DNA from: Paenibacillus sp. FSL H8-0332
GTDB lineage: Bacteria; Bacillota; Bacilli; Paenibacillales; Paenibacillaceae
Direction of reading: 5' to 3'
Assembly: GCF_037963835.1 (NCBI RefSeq)
Contig: NZ_CP150145.1
Coordinates: 5,518,001 to 5,582,000, forward strand
Length of the DNA stretch: 64,000 nucleotides
Notes under the pieces: generated by a model
What the model saw: the letters and a program-made list of their open reading frames with translations, nothing else
What the model was told of the DNA's origin: nothing
The model's database searches: none
Program-made: the position numbers and the translations under genes
In this document: positions 7,961-17,133 of the stretch, in pieces
How positions within the stretch are numbered: the stretch's first letter is position 1
Layout of the letters: each line of letters starts with the position of its first letter

Positions 7961-8212
7961 ATGGTCTCCTTTCATAAAATAGCTTTCGGGCCGTTATACT
8001 CTCATTAACTCCCCGTACCTATATGGTATGCGATCCTCTATGTCTGTCTCCAGGCACAGAATGAGTATAATAAAAGTTGCTGCTGCGGGGCAGTGAGGCT
8101 GATCGTATACCGCTTCCACCCTTTCTGACTTCCCACCATCCTCCCCCGCTAACTTCCCTTACACCCTCACCCGTGTTATATATGTACTTAACTGAACAAG
8201 ACAAGGAGAGCC

Positions 8213-8923
8213 GTGAAGATGTCCAGAATCATGATTGTGGAAGATGATCCGAAGATTGCAGATCTGCTGCACTCGGCTATTGAGAAATATGGATATGAAG
8301 TCGTAAAGGTCAGGGACTTTCGTCAGGTGCTACAAGAATTTGAACAGGTAAGGCCGGATCTGGTGCTGCTTGATGTGAATCTGCCCAACTATGACGGGTA
8401 TTACTGGTGCCGGCAGATCCGCAGGGTCTCCACCTGTCCTGTGCTGTTCATCTCGGCGCGCGACGGTGAGATGGACCAGATCATGGCGCTTGAGAACGGC
8501 GGGGATGATTATATCACCAAGCCGTTCCATTCCGGGATTGTGCTCGCCAAGATCCACAGCCATCTCCGGCGGGCCTACGGGGAATATGCGGCTAAGCGCG
8601 AGGAGCTGATGCTGGAGAAGGAAGGGCTGATGCTGTATCCCGAACGACTTGAATTACAGTATGGACAGACGGTCGTAACCCTTACCCGCAAGGAATCGGA
8701 TCTCATCGAGAGTCTGATGGAGCGTTACCCTAGGGTTGCCAGCCGGGAAGCACTGCTGGAGAAGCTATGGGACCCGCAGGCTTTTGTGGATGAGAATACG
8801 CTGAACGTGAATATCGCACGGGTCCGCAAGAAATTCCAGGAGCTGGGGATGGAGGATGCCGTGCTTACCGTCAGGGGTTCGGGATACCGGCTGAACAACA
8901 GCTGGTCAGAGGCGGAGTCATGA
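8213..8923 (+). CDS. bceR: BceR-like OmpR-family response regulator
   Basis: 236 residues from GTG 8213 (AAGGAG six bases upstream; ATG 8219 is also possible). The receiver domain has the acidic pair DD (11-12), phospho-acceptor D54 in LVLLDVNLP, and the conserved Lys in DYITKPF. The C-terminal winged helix contains TLTRKESDLIESLM and the recognition part ENTLNVNIARVRKKF. The stop overlaps the start of the kinase gene (ATGA), and an ABC transporter of the Bce type follows, the arrangement by which Firmicutes sense and resist peptide antibiotics such as bacitracin. It probably activates the transporter genes. Confidence 0.88.
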   Translation: MKMSRIMIVEDDPKIADLLHSAIEKYGYEVVKVRDFRQVLQEFEQVRPDLVLLDVNLPNYDGYYWCRQIRRVSTCPVLFISARDGEMDQIMALENGGDDYITKPFHSGIVLAKIHSHLRRAYGEYAAKREELMLEKEGLMLYPERLELQYGQTVVTLTRKESDLIESLMERYPRVASREALLEKLWDPQAFVDENTLNVNIARVRKKFQELGMEDAVLTVRGSGYRLNNSWSEAES

Positions 8924-9918
8924 GGCTGTTTCTCCGAGAGCATGCGTTGTTATTGGCTGTGCAGATCGTGCAATTCGGCACTATGCTGTCCATTTACTGG
9001 CTGGACGGCTACCGCGATCTGCCGACCGCGCTCTATGCGGTCTTTATCGGCTTCTTCTTCATCAGCTGCTACTTAATCTACCAATATATCAGCAGGCGCC
9101 GTTATTATCTTCGCCTCAGCAGACCTCTGGAGACACTGGACGAATCCTTTCAGAAGCTGGAGAACCACCCTGTATCCACAGCGCTGGAGCAGCTGCTGCA
9201 CACCCAGTACGGCTACTATCAGCAGCAGCTGACGGCAGTGAAGCTGCAGCAGGAGCAGCATCTGACTTTCATAGACCAATGGGTCCATCAGATGAAGACG
9301 CCTTTGTCGGTCATAGAGCTGACCGTGCAGAATATAGACGAGCCGGAGTTTGCCAGCATCCGCGAGGAGCTGGAGCGTATGCGCAGCGGACTGAACACCG
9401 TGCTGTATATGGCCAGGCTGCGGGCTTTTGAGAAGGATTTCCACATCAAGCCTGTCGTCCTGCCGAAGCTGGTGAACGAGGTTGTCCATGATCACAGACG
9501 CCTGTTCATCCGCAGCCATATCTACCCCGAGGTCCACGCCTCCGCTCCGGACATTACCGCCCAGACGGATGAGAAATGGCTGTTCTTCATGCTGTCGCAG
9601 ATTATGAACAATGCCATCAAATATTCAGCGGCGGCTAACACGGAGAACGGCCGGAAAATCACTGTAGCCTGCTATCTCAGAGGAACGGATGCGGTCATTG
9701 AGGTCAAGGACCGGGGAATCGGGATTCAGGCGTCTGATCTCAAACGGGTATTCGACCCCTTCTTCACCGGCAGCAACGGGCGCGGACTGCGGGAGTCTAC
9801 AGGAATGGGGCTGTATCTGACGAAGGAGTCCGCAGACCGTCTCGGACACCGGCTTGAGCTGGAATCGGCGGCCTGCGAGGGAACGGTGGTGCGGATTATT
9901 TTGACGGTGAATCCTTAG
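8920..9918 (+). CDS. bceS: BceS-like intramembrane-sensing histidine kinase
   Basis: 332 residues. Two N-terminal membrane segments (about 8-25 and 34-55) are separated by only a few residues, so there is no extracellular sensor domain. The H-box is WVHQMKTPLSV with H123; the ATPase part has the N-box QIMNNAIKYS, G1 DRGIGI and G2 GMGLYL. Family knowledge: kinases of this build get their signal from the partner Bce transporter. Translationally coupled to the response regulator and followed at 10032 by the ATPase gene. Confidence 0.88.
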   Translation: MRLFLREHALLLAVQIVQFGTMLSIYWLDGYRDLPTALYAVFIGFFFISCYLIYQYISRRRYYLRLSRPLETLDESFQKLENHPVSTALEQLLHTQYGYYQQQLTAVKLQQEQHLTFIDQWVHQMKTPLSVIELTVQNIDEPEFASIREELERMRSGLNTVLYMARLRAFEKDFHIKPVVLPKLVNEVVHDHRRLFIRSHIYPEVHASAPDITAQTDEKWLFFMLSQIMNNAIKYSAAANTENGRKITVACYLRGTDAVIEVKDRGIGIQASDLKRVFDPFFTGSNGRGLRESTGMGLYLTKESADRLGHRLELESAACEGTVVRIILTVNP

Positions 9919-10031
9919 CTTACAGGCAAGTAATAAAAGTGAAATCTAAATCGATGGCTGAGCTGCTGCCTCCTCCGGTATATTGGTTACAGAACAAGTG
10001 TGTTGCACACATAGAAGGGGAGTACAGCCAT

Positions 10032-10799
10032 ATGCTGGAGGTAAAAAAGGTCAGTAAAATCTATGAAGGAAACGTGGCCTACCGGGCCTTGACCGAAATT
10101 GATTTAACCATTGCAGCCGGAGAATTCGTGGGGATAATGGGACCCTCGGGCAGCGGAAAAACCACTCTGCTGAATCTGATTGCCACAGTGGACGTTCCGA
10201 CTACAGGAAGCATTAGGATTGATAACAAGGACACGGGCAATCTGGACAAAAATGAACTGGCTGTATTCCGCCGCCGCGAGTTGGGGTTTGTCTTTCAGGA
10301 TTTCAATCTGCTGAATACCTTAACGGTAGAAGAGAATATCGTGCTGCCGCTGACACTGGATGGCACCCGGATCAGTGAAATGAAGCAAAAGTCGCGGGAG
10401 ATTGCCGGGAAGCTGGGCATTAGCTCCATTATGAAAAAACGCACGTACGAGATCTCCGGCGGACAAGCCCAGCGGACAGCCATCGCCAGAGCCATGATCC
10501 ATTCTCCCAAGCTGCTACTGGCGGATGAGCCTACCGGCAATCTGGACTCGGGTGCAGCCAGGGATGTAATGGATCTGCTGGAAACGATCAACCGACAGCA
10601 GGCAACGACGATGATGCTTGTTACCCATGATGCTGTAGCCGCCAGCTATTGTCACCGGGTCGTCTTCATTAAGGATGGCAGATTCTATACGGAGATTCAC
10701 TGCGGGGATAACCGCCAGAGCTTTTTCCAGAAAATCATCGACACACTTTCGCTGTTAGGAGGATATAGCCATGACGTTCCGCCAGTTCGCATTCCGTAA
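10032..10799 (+). CDS. bceA: BceA-like ABC transporter ATP-binding protein
   Basis: 255 residues from ATG 10032, with GGGGAG before it; a longer in-frame reading from 9939 lacks a good ribosome site. Walker A GPSGSGKTT (37-45), Q-loop VFQDFN, signature SGGQAQR and Walker B LLLADEPTGNLD are complete. It belongs to the MacB/LolD-like subfamily used by antimicrobial peptide transporters. The last 29 bases overlap the permease gene. Confidence 0.9.
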   Translation: MLEVKKVSKIYEGNVAYRALTEIDLTIAAGEFVGIMGPSGSGKTTLLNLIATVDVPTTGSIRIDNKDTGNLDKNELAVFRRRELGFVFQDFNLLNTLTVEENIVLPLTLDGTRISEMKQKSREIAGKLGISSIMKKRTYEISGGQAQRTAIARAMIHSPKLLLADEPTGNLDSGAARDVMDLLETINRQQATTMMLVTHDAVAASYCHRVVFIKDGRFYTEIHCGDNRQSFFQKIIDTLSLLGGYSHDVPPVRIP

Positions 10800-12651
10800 C
10801 GTCTCCCGGAACACAAGGCTATACACCGCCTATTTTCTCAGCAGCATGTTTACAGTGATGGTCTTCTTTACCTTTTCCATCTTTGCCTACCACCCGGTGC
10901 TGAGCGGGGACAATATTCAATCCAGTGCGGCTCTTGCGCTTGCGGTCTCCAAATGGGTGATCTACATATTCTCCTTCTTCTTCGTCCTCTACTCCATGAG
11001 TGCATTTCTGCAATCGCGTAAACGGGAGTTCGGGCTGATGATGATGCACGGTATGACTGTCCGGCAGCTGCGGCGGATGATTTTTCTGGAGAATATGATC
11101 GTCGGGTCAGGCGCCACTGTGAGCGGCATCGGACTTGGCCTTATCTTTGCCAAAGGGATTCTGCTTGCCGGGGAGAACGTGCTTGCCCTTAACGAGCCGC
11201 TTCAATTCTATTTTCCGTTCAAGGCGATAGTGTTGACCCTGTTCTCCTTCCTGCTACTGTTCGTCCTGATCTCCCTGTTCATCTCGTCCGTGCTGCGCAG
11301 CGGCAAGCTGATCACGCTCATTAAGGCAGACCGTCAGCCCAAGCCGGAGCCGAAGGCCTCGCTGCTATTGTCATTGCTGGTGGTATCGCTGCTGGGGGTC
11401 AGCTACTTCCTGTCTCTCCGGGCGAGTGGTCTGAATGTAGTACTGCTGCTCGTGCCGGTGGTCATTATGGTCACGATCGGTACCTATCTGCTGTTCACAC
11501 AGCTCAGCGTGTACCTGATTCACAAGCTGAAGGCACGAGAGGGACTGTACTGGCGCCGGACCAATATGCTGCTGTTCTCTGACCTTTCCCACCGGATGAA
11601 GGACAACGCGCGCGCTTTTTTTCTGGTGGCCATCATCTCTACCGTTTCTTTCAGCGCGATAGGAGCTTTATATGGCTTCCAGTCGATGATCAACGGAGCG
11701 CTGACGCAGAAGAATCCCTATCTGTTCACCTATCAGTCCTTGGACGGAGACAGCAAGGCACAGGCCCATATACAGCTGATTGACGAGAGCCTTGGCGGAG
11801 CCGGGATTTCCGCCGAGAAAACAGGTCTGGAGCTTAACTACTATAAAGCTGTGGATGGCCGGACAATGGTTCTGGTGAAGCAATCCGATTATAACCGCCT
11901 GGCAGCGCTGATGGAGCTGAAGTCCATCCGGCTGGCCGCTGGGAAAGCCGCAGTTGTTGATTTCGGGCTGTCCCGCAAGGGAGAAGAACTGCTCAACCAG
12001 CCGGTAGAGCTGCAGCCGGGAGTCGTCATCGAGGCGGACCAGGCTGTCGTATCTTGGGCGATCCGGGGAGTCAGCGGTTATTATGTCGTCCCCGATGAGT
12101 GGATCAGCACGCTGGGACAGCCGCTCAAAGTGAGCCGTTATTATGCATGGCACGGGGCAACTGGACAGCCTGGAGTAAAGAAGGCAGGCGAAAAGCTGAC
12201 CAATGAGCTTCCCTATGATGAGCAGTATACTTTCTATGCCCTTGAGTATTTGACCTCCAAGACAAATGAGGGCTTTGGCCCGGTGATGTTCATCGGTTTT
12301 TTTGTCGGGATCGTATTTTTTGTCTCTGCCGGCAGCTTCCTCTATTTCCGGCTGTATAGTGATCTGGATGAGGATAAGCACAAGTTCAAGGCTATTTCCA
12401 AGCTGGGGCTGAGTGACAAGGAGCTTGGCCGGATATTGAACCGCCAGCTCAGCCTGCTCTTCTTCGCTCCAATCGTGGTCGCCCTGGTACATGGAACCGT
12501 TGCCCTTACGGCCTTGTCACACATGTTCCAGTACTCCATATTCAGGGAGTCCCTGCTTGTGCTGGGCCTGTTCTTCTTCATTCAGGTGATCTACTTCTTC
12601 ATTGTCCGCCTGTTCTACACGAGACAGATCCGGTCGGCATTAGCCGGCTAA
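10771..12651 (+). CDS. bceB: BceB-like ABC transporter permease (FtsX domains)
   Basis: 626 residues with GTTAGGAGGATATAG before ATG. The N-terminus MTFRQFAFRNVSRN is typical of this family. Membrane helices occur at about 18-40, 55-80, 105-130, 150-175, 200-220, 225-250 and 285-305, then a long extracellular loop (about 310-500), then three final helices; two FtsX segments flank the loop. Family knowledge: the loop binds the peptide or its lipid-complex target and the transporter signals flux to BceS. Its loop sequence is the part that would determine which antibiotic is recognised. Confidence 0.9.
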   Translation: MTFRQFAFRNVSRNTRLYTAYFLSSMFTVMVFFTFSIFAYHPVLSGDNIQSSAALALAVSKWVIYIFSFFFVLYSMSAFLQSRKREFGLMMMHGMTVRQLRRMIFLENMIVGSGATVSGIGLGLIFAKGILLAGENVLALNEPLQFYFPFKAIVLTLFSFLLLFVLISLFISSVLRSGKLITLIKADRQPKPEPKASLLLSLLVVSLLGVSYFLSLRASGLNVVLLLVPVVIMVTIGTYLLFTQLSVYLIHKLKAREGLYWRRTNMLLFSDLSHRMKDNARAFFLVAIISTVSFSAIGALYGFQSMINGALTQKNPYLFTYQSLDGDSKAQAHIQLIDESLGGAGISAEKTGLELNYYKAVDGRTMVLVKQSDYNRLAALMELKSIRLAAGKAAVVDFGLSRKGEELLNQPVELQPGVVIEADQAVVSWAIRGVSGYYVVPDEWISTLGQPLKVSRYYAWHGATGQPGVKKAGEKLTNELPYDEQYTFYALEYLTSKTNEGFGPVMFIGFFVGIVFFVSAGSFLYFRLYSDLDEDKHKFKAISKLGLSDKELGRILNRQLSLLFFAPIVVALVHGTVALTALSHMFQYSIFRESLLVLGLFFFIQVIYFFIVRLFYTRQIRSALAG

Positions 12652-12953
12652 CCCCGGCACGACACTTTGTTTTGGAGTAGGATCAACGTGAGCACTTGGG
12701 TGGACGCTGCGTGAACGGACCGTTGTTCCAATCGCTGTGCTCTCCAGATTTTTTTCATTCCCCTTAGCGGTGAAAATCCGGAGACCAAGGCGAACGCTTC
12801 CGCTTTTCCACAATCGTTCCGTCCTCTCCGCTGTTTAAGCGGGAAAAGTTTTTTAAAACTTTTTCTAAAATCACAAAGAGAAACCGGCCTTTAGTAAAAT
12901 GGAGTTACCACACAACCCTTTCAAAGGAGAGTTTTCTGTACATTCAATAGTCC
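12652..12953. repeat. Intergenic stretch with hairpins, possibly a dispersed repeat
   Basis: No coding signal. It contains a short GC hairpin (CCGCT/AGCGG at 12828-12842) running into a perfect A/T palindrome at 12844-12863 (AAAAGTTTT TT AAAACTTTT), which could act as the bceAB terminator. The sequence before it (about 12690-12830) has no ORF character and resembles a structured, repeated intergenic element; that it recurs in the genome is a guess. Confidence 0.35.
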
Positions 12954-13238
12954 ATGGACCCACTTTGCTTGCCAATGGATCTGAAAGAAGATATCCCGGA
13001 AAGTCACCTCGTTCGTGCTCGTGAATGCCGCCGTCAATCGGCTGGACAACGCCATTTTTGACGCTGCCTATCCCGGCGGCGGCCGTGACAGCTACCACCG
13101 CCGTGCTTCAGTTTCTGGCTGACGAAAAAGCCAACCATGACCAAAAAAGCAGAGCAGCGATCCTCCAATAACGGGAGAATCGCTGCTCTGCTCACTTTTT
13201 GTAGCATTAAGAATGATGACAACTGCCTTCCGCCATAG
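12954..13238 (+). pseudogene. Transposase remnant, IS1182-like, internally deleted
   Basis: Three frames together spell the two ends of a transposase. From 12954 comes MDPLCLPMDLKEDIPESHLVR; from 13021, one frame away, VNAAVNRLDNAIFDAAYPGG continuing GRDSYH; after about 13100 a third frame reads FWLTKKPTMTKKAEQRSS and then NNGRIAALLTFC to a TAG at 13238. The first two match the N-terminus of IS1182-type transposases (IPEDHLVR...AYPGGGRDSYHP) and the last looks like the C-terminus, so several hundred codons between them are missing. No terminal repeats or target duplication were identified. The family name is from motif memory. Confidence 0.6.
13148..13192 (+). terminator. Strong hairpin terminator in the transposase remnant
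   Basis: AGCAGAGCAGCGAT and ATCGCTGCTCTGCT form a perfect 14-bp stem, extended by CCTCC/GGGAG pairing around a short loop, and followed by CACTTTTT. It may be the terminator of the former element. It overlaps the C-terminal transposase fragment. Confidence 0.6.
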
Positions 13239-13331
13239 AAAATCTGCTTTTGGTACAGCCTCTTTTGCCGTATCCATTGTCTGTTCTAACCGCACCCGTT
13301 ATGGTTCTGCGCAAGTAGCGCCCGCCCTCCC

Positions 13332-16300
13332 TTACGGCAAGACCGAGAAGACAATATCGTCGAACAGCATATAAGCGAAGCCGCTGGTGTAGAAGCCGAC
13401 CTTGCCGGACGGGCGGTGGCCCGGATCAGTGCCGGAGAGCCTTGGCGAACCATTGACAGATACGGCAATATCTCCGTCCTGCACCGTCACCTTCACCTCA
13501 TATTCTGTATCCGGCAGCAGGTCATGTCCCGGCAGCACACTCTCGGTAAGCTTCTGCCACGCGGTATCATACAGAATCCAGCCGGAAGATCCGTCTGCCC
13601 GGGTCCGGTAGCCAATCCGGGTGGAGCCGGCGCTGTCCTGGCGGTCGAAGATGTACAGGATACCGTTATCCGGCATCACGGGTGGCGTCTTCAGCTTGAA
13701 GTCCAGCTGATAGTTCGTGAAGCTGCGGTCGAGCAGACCGCTGGCACCGTTCAGGAGCTTGTAGCGGCGGTTGCCGTCCGGATCTGCGGCAATGCTGCGG
13801 TTCGGGTCTACCGGCCAGCCGTTGCCTCCGTTCTCGAAGTCTGTCTCATGCATAATATTCGAGACGGTGACTGTGATATCCGCCTTCACGAGCGGATTCA
13901 CCGTGGACACTGCAGAGATCAGGGTCTGCCCCTCGTATACGGCTTGAACCACTCCCGTACTGTCCACCGTAGCGACCGCAGGGTTAGCCGACTGCCAGGT
14001 GACGCCTGTATCCGGCGTATCCACAGGGTCGAAGGCCAGCTCCAGTTGCCGCTGTTCCCCGGCGGCTATACGCACTGTGCTCTCTGCCGGAATGATTCCG
14101 GCCAGCGTAGGGGTCAGCGCCTTGAACTGAATGTCATCGAAGTGCATCTGGCTGACATTGCTGACGTAGAAGCCGACTTTCCCTGCCGCGTTATGCCCCG
14201 GATCATTGCCCTTCAGACGAAACGCCCCATCCAGGTAGACGCTGATGTCGCCGCCCTTCACCAGCATCTTGACCGCATATTCCGTATTCGGCTGCAGATC
14301 ATGCCCTGGCCGCTTAACCTCCTTCAGCACCGTCCAGGCCGAATTGTACAGCAGCCAGGCAGAGCTTCCGTCTGCCCGTGTCCTGTACCCGATCCGGCTG
14401 GAACCGCTGCCGGCCTGACGGTCGAAGATGTAGAAGGTCGCATTATCCCCCATGACCTCCGGTGTCTTCAGCTTGAAGTTCAGCTCGTAATCAGAGAAGG
14501 ACTTGGGACTGAGCGACGAGGCCCCGTTCAGAATCTTGTACCAGCGGTTCGACCCAATCTTCTCAATGCTGCGGTTCGCATCCTGCAGCCAGCCGTTCGC
14601 GCCGGATTCGAAATCCGTGAAGTCCATCACGCCGTCCCCTGCCTCCACGTGCACCGTAACCGCAGCGGTCAGCAGCGGATTCTCCACCGAGGCTACCGTA
14701 ATAACCGTGGTGCCAACCGACTTTCCGGTAACGACACCTCCGCTATCTACAGCCGCAACTCCGGGATCGGCCGAAGTGAAGGTCAGAGCGGGATGGTCCG
14801 CGTTCCACGGAAGCACCGCCGTGCGCAGCTTCACCGTTTTCCAGCGGTCCACGGTAATTTCACTGTCATAGACGGCTACTCCCTCAACAGGATAGCTGTC
14901 CGGACCGTCTGTTGTGCCCGCCTTGCCGTCAATGCCGATATCGCCAAACGGGATATCCGGGAAGCCGGGAATGACATCGAAGACCTCCGCATCCGGCCGC
15001 AGCGACAGATCGCCTCCCGCCAGGTTGGTGAAGCCGGGATCTGCTGTGGTCACCCAGTTATCCGCGTACTGGACCAGTCCGAACTTGTCATATGCCCCGT
15101 ATACATTGGTCGTCACACTCCGCGGAACCGACGGGTTATAGACGACATTCCCCTGGAAGGTATTCGTGTCCGGATAATAACGGTTCTCCGTGAAGAAATC
15201 CGCCAGCTCCGGATACTTGGTCAGATAAGGGGTTCCGGTGAAATTATTGTTCGCCGCGAACAGCGCCTGCCATTTCGGCATGTAGTTGAGCGGCACCTGA
15301 TCATCCGGCTCATCGCCCAGGAACATATCCGCATAATCATAAGGAATTTTGCTGTCGATGAATATATTGTTGCGGGTCAGAATATGTGCACCGCCGTTAT
15401 TTTTAATAGCTGAATTGCCCATCTTGTAAAAGATATTCTCGTCGATAGTCAACCCCATCGTGAAATTGTCGGGATATACGCCCTCCACTCCGGCCTTGCT
15501 CTCGCCGATGTTATGGAAGTAATTGCGCCGGATGACCGTCCCCCGCTCATGGGGCTGCTCACCGGCATTCATGTAAATCGCGCCGAGATCCGAGAAGGTA
15601 GTGCATACGTCATAGATCTCGTTATACTCCACGGTATGATCATTGCCGAAGATCAGCACGCCCGGATGGGGCGCATCATGCAGCTCATTGTCCGACATGC
15701 GGTTACCGACGCCGGACAGCAGTACTCCGGGATTGTAGGCTTTGTGATAGTAGGCAAAATCGTGAATATGGGAATTCTCCACCACATTGTTCCCTGGCGC
15801 CAGCGTCGTTTTGTTGCCGCCTGTCAGTGTAACGGCGGTGCCGCCGATATGATGAATATGAGTGCTGATAATGGCGTGGTCCGTACCCGGCGCCCCTTCA
15901 AAGTTGTTGTAGTAGAACCGGCTCTGCGTATTGACCAGCACGCCGCTGTTGGTGAAGTTACGGATCTCGCTGTTCAGAATACGCATATGACTACCGCCCA
16001 TGAATACGGCTGCCGAATCACGGCCGTTCTCAAGGATAAGCTCGGAGAAGTCGATATACGAAGCATTGAGCGCGTTAATCATCGGACTCTTCAGCATCGT
16101 AACTTCAATATCCGGGTTATCCGCTGCAAACTCGGCGTTCGGCAGGAAATACAGCTTCCCCGCCTGGCGGTCAATATAATATTCTCCGGGCATATCCATT
16201 TCCTCCAGCAGATTCTGCGCGAAATGGAAGTCCGGATACCAGTTCTTGAAGATGCCGCTCATTTCCCCGTAGCGGAGGGTGATGCTCTTAGCAGCCGTGT

Positions 16301-17096
16301 CAATGGATGCAATCTTGTTGTACGACCATTCCCAGCTGTAGCCGAAGATCCCGTCCAGCCAGATATCATCTGCCTGCGTCCAGTACTGGGGCCGGTCATA
16401 CGTATAGGTGAAGGTGCCGCCGCGCGTATGCACCTCCCCGTTCGGGTCCTTCCTTGTCGGACCGGGATCAAGGATTTCATCCATCTGAACGGTGCTCTCA
16501 TTGGGCCAGCGGGCCAGCGTCATGCCCTGTCCGGCCACATACAGCTCCATCGGCGGCACCTCGCTCAGATCATTGGCCAGATAATAGCCATGGCGGCTGA
16601 GCTGGCCGTAATCGGTGATGCCAAGCGCCCCCAGATCGGCTGCGAGCACTTTCGTTCTCGCGTCGGTACTGATAATCCGGCCGAGAATGGCCGGGTCAGT
16701 AACCGGAACGAACGCGGATTTGGCCAGCTTACGGGAGCCTGACAGAGTCACCGACTCCCCCGGATAAGCCGTGTACTTAACCGGCTTACCGGCCTCGCCG
16801 GAGTCCTGCTGGCGCAGCTCGAAGCTGGAGGTCCGTTCGTACCTGCCTTCACGCAGATACACGGTGACGCCGCCCTCTGGCAGACCGTCCTCCGTTTTTA
16901 GCGTCCGGATCGCATCGCGCGCCTTCTCCAGCGTCTGGAATGGGGCAGTCAGGGTCCCGGAATTGGAATCGCTTCCATTATTGGCGATATAAAAAGCTGT
17001 CCCGGACGTACCGCCCTCCGCTTGTGCAACTGGGGGAGCGGGGTTGAGCGTGAACAGCAGACTGGCTGCAAGTGCCGCAAGCAAACGTTTTTTCAC
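13332..17096 (-). CDS. Secreted right-handed beta-helix protein with duplicated Big2 and beta-sandwich modules
   Basis: About 1254 residues. GTG 17096 is preferred (AAAGGAAGAGGAG just upstream) over an ATG 21 bases earlier. A signal peptide KKRLLAALAASLLFTLNPAPPVAQA is followed by FYIANNGSDSNSGTL, the usual opening of parallel beta-helix proteins, and by many right-handed coils up to about residue 720 (runs such as SHIHDF, NELHDAPHPGVL, NYFHNIGE). Next come two copies of a roughly 240-residue unit: a Big2-like Ig domain (TSADPGVAAVDSGGVVTG; SANPAVATVDSTGVVQA) and a concanavalin-like sandwich beginning DFESGANGW or DFENGGNGW. It is the last gene of the ABC importer operon, so it probably attacks or binds a polysaccharide whose fragments the importer takes up; the catalytic residues are not identified. 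Confidence 0.8.
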   Translation of the reverse strand: MKKRLLAALAASLLFTLNPAPPVAQAEGGTSGTAFYIANNGSDSNSGTLTAPFQTLEKARDAIRTLKTEDGLPEGGVTVYLREGRYERTSSFELRQQDSGEAGKPVKYTAYPGESVTLSGSRKLAKSAFVPVTDPAILGRIISTDARTKVLAADLGALGITDYGQLSRHGYYLANDLSEVPPMELYVAGQGMTLARWPNESTVQMDEILDPGPTRKDPNGEVHTRGGTFTYTYDRPQYWTQADDIWLDGIFGYSWEWSYNKIASIDTAAKSITLRYGEMSGIFKNWYPDFHFAQNLLEEMDMPGEYYIDRQAGKLYFLPNAEFAADNPDIEVTMLKSPMINALNASYIDFSELILENGRDSAAVFMGGSHMRILNSEIRNFTNSGVLVNTQSRFYYNNFEGAPGTDHAIISTHIHHIGGTAVTLTGGNKTTLAPGNNVVENSHIHDFAYYHKAYNPGVLLSGVGNRMSDNELHDAPHPGVLIFGNDHTVEYNEIYDVCTTFSDLGAIYMNAGEQPHERGTVIRRNYFHNIGESKAGVEGVYPDNFTMGLTIDENIFYKMGNSAIKNNGGAHILTRNNIFIDSKIPYDYADMFLGDEPDDQVPLNYMPKWQALFAANNNFTGTPYLTKYPELADFFTENRYYPDTNTFQGNVVYNPSVPRSVTTNVYGAYDKFGLVQYADNWVTTADPGFTNLAGGDLSLRPDAEVFDVIPGFPDIPFGDIGIDGKAGTTDGPDSYPVEGVAVYDSEITVDRWKTVKLRTAVLPWNADHPALTFTSADPGVAAVDSGGVVTGKSVGTTVITVASVENPLLTAAVTVHVEAGDGVMDFTDFESGANGWLQDANRSIEKIGSNRWYKILNGASSLSPKSFSDYELNFKLKTPEVMGDNATFYIFDRQAGSGSSRIGYRTRADGSSAWLLYNSAWTVLKEVKRPGHDLQPNTEYAVKMLVKGGDISVYLDGAFRLKGNDPGHNAAGKVGFYVSNVSQMHFDDIQFKALTPTLAGIIPAESTVRIAAGEQRQLELAFDPVDTPDTGVTWQSANPAVATVDSTGVVQAVYEGQTLISAVSTVNPLVKADITVTVSNIMHETDFENGGNGWPVDPNRSIAADPDGNRRYKLLNGASGLLDRSFTNYQLDFKLKTPPVMPDNGILYIFDRQDSAGSTRIGYRTRADGSSGWILYDTAWQKLTESVLPGHDLLPDTEYEVKVTVQDGDIAVSVNGSPRLSGTDPGHRPSGKVGFYTSGFAYMLFDDIVFSVLP

Positions 17097-17133
17097 CAAG
17101 GCTCCTCTTCCTTTCAAAGTGGGATGTAGGGGC

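Noticed and set aside
8019..8204. A small frame in the region between the methyltransferase and bceR
   Set aside because: No ribosome site and low-complexity translation; the region is the divergent promoter area.
13416..16742. Long open frames on the plus strand opposite the beta-helix gene (665 and 409 codons)
   Set aside because: They are antisense shadows of a gene with biased third positions, have no ribosome sites, and their peptides show no fold-like pattern.
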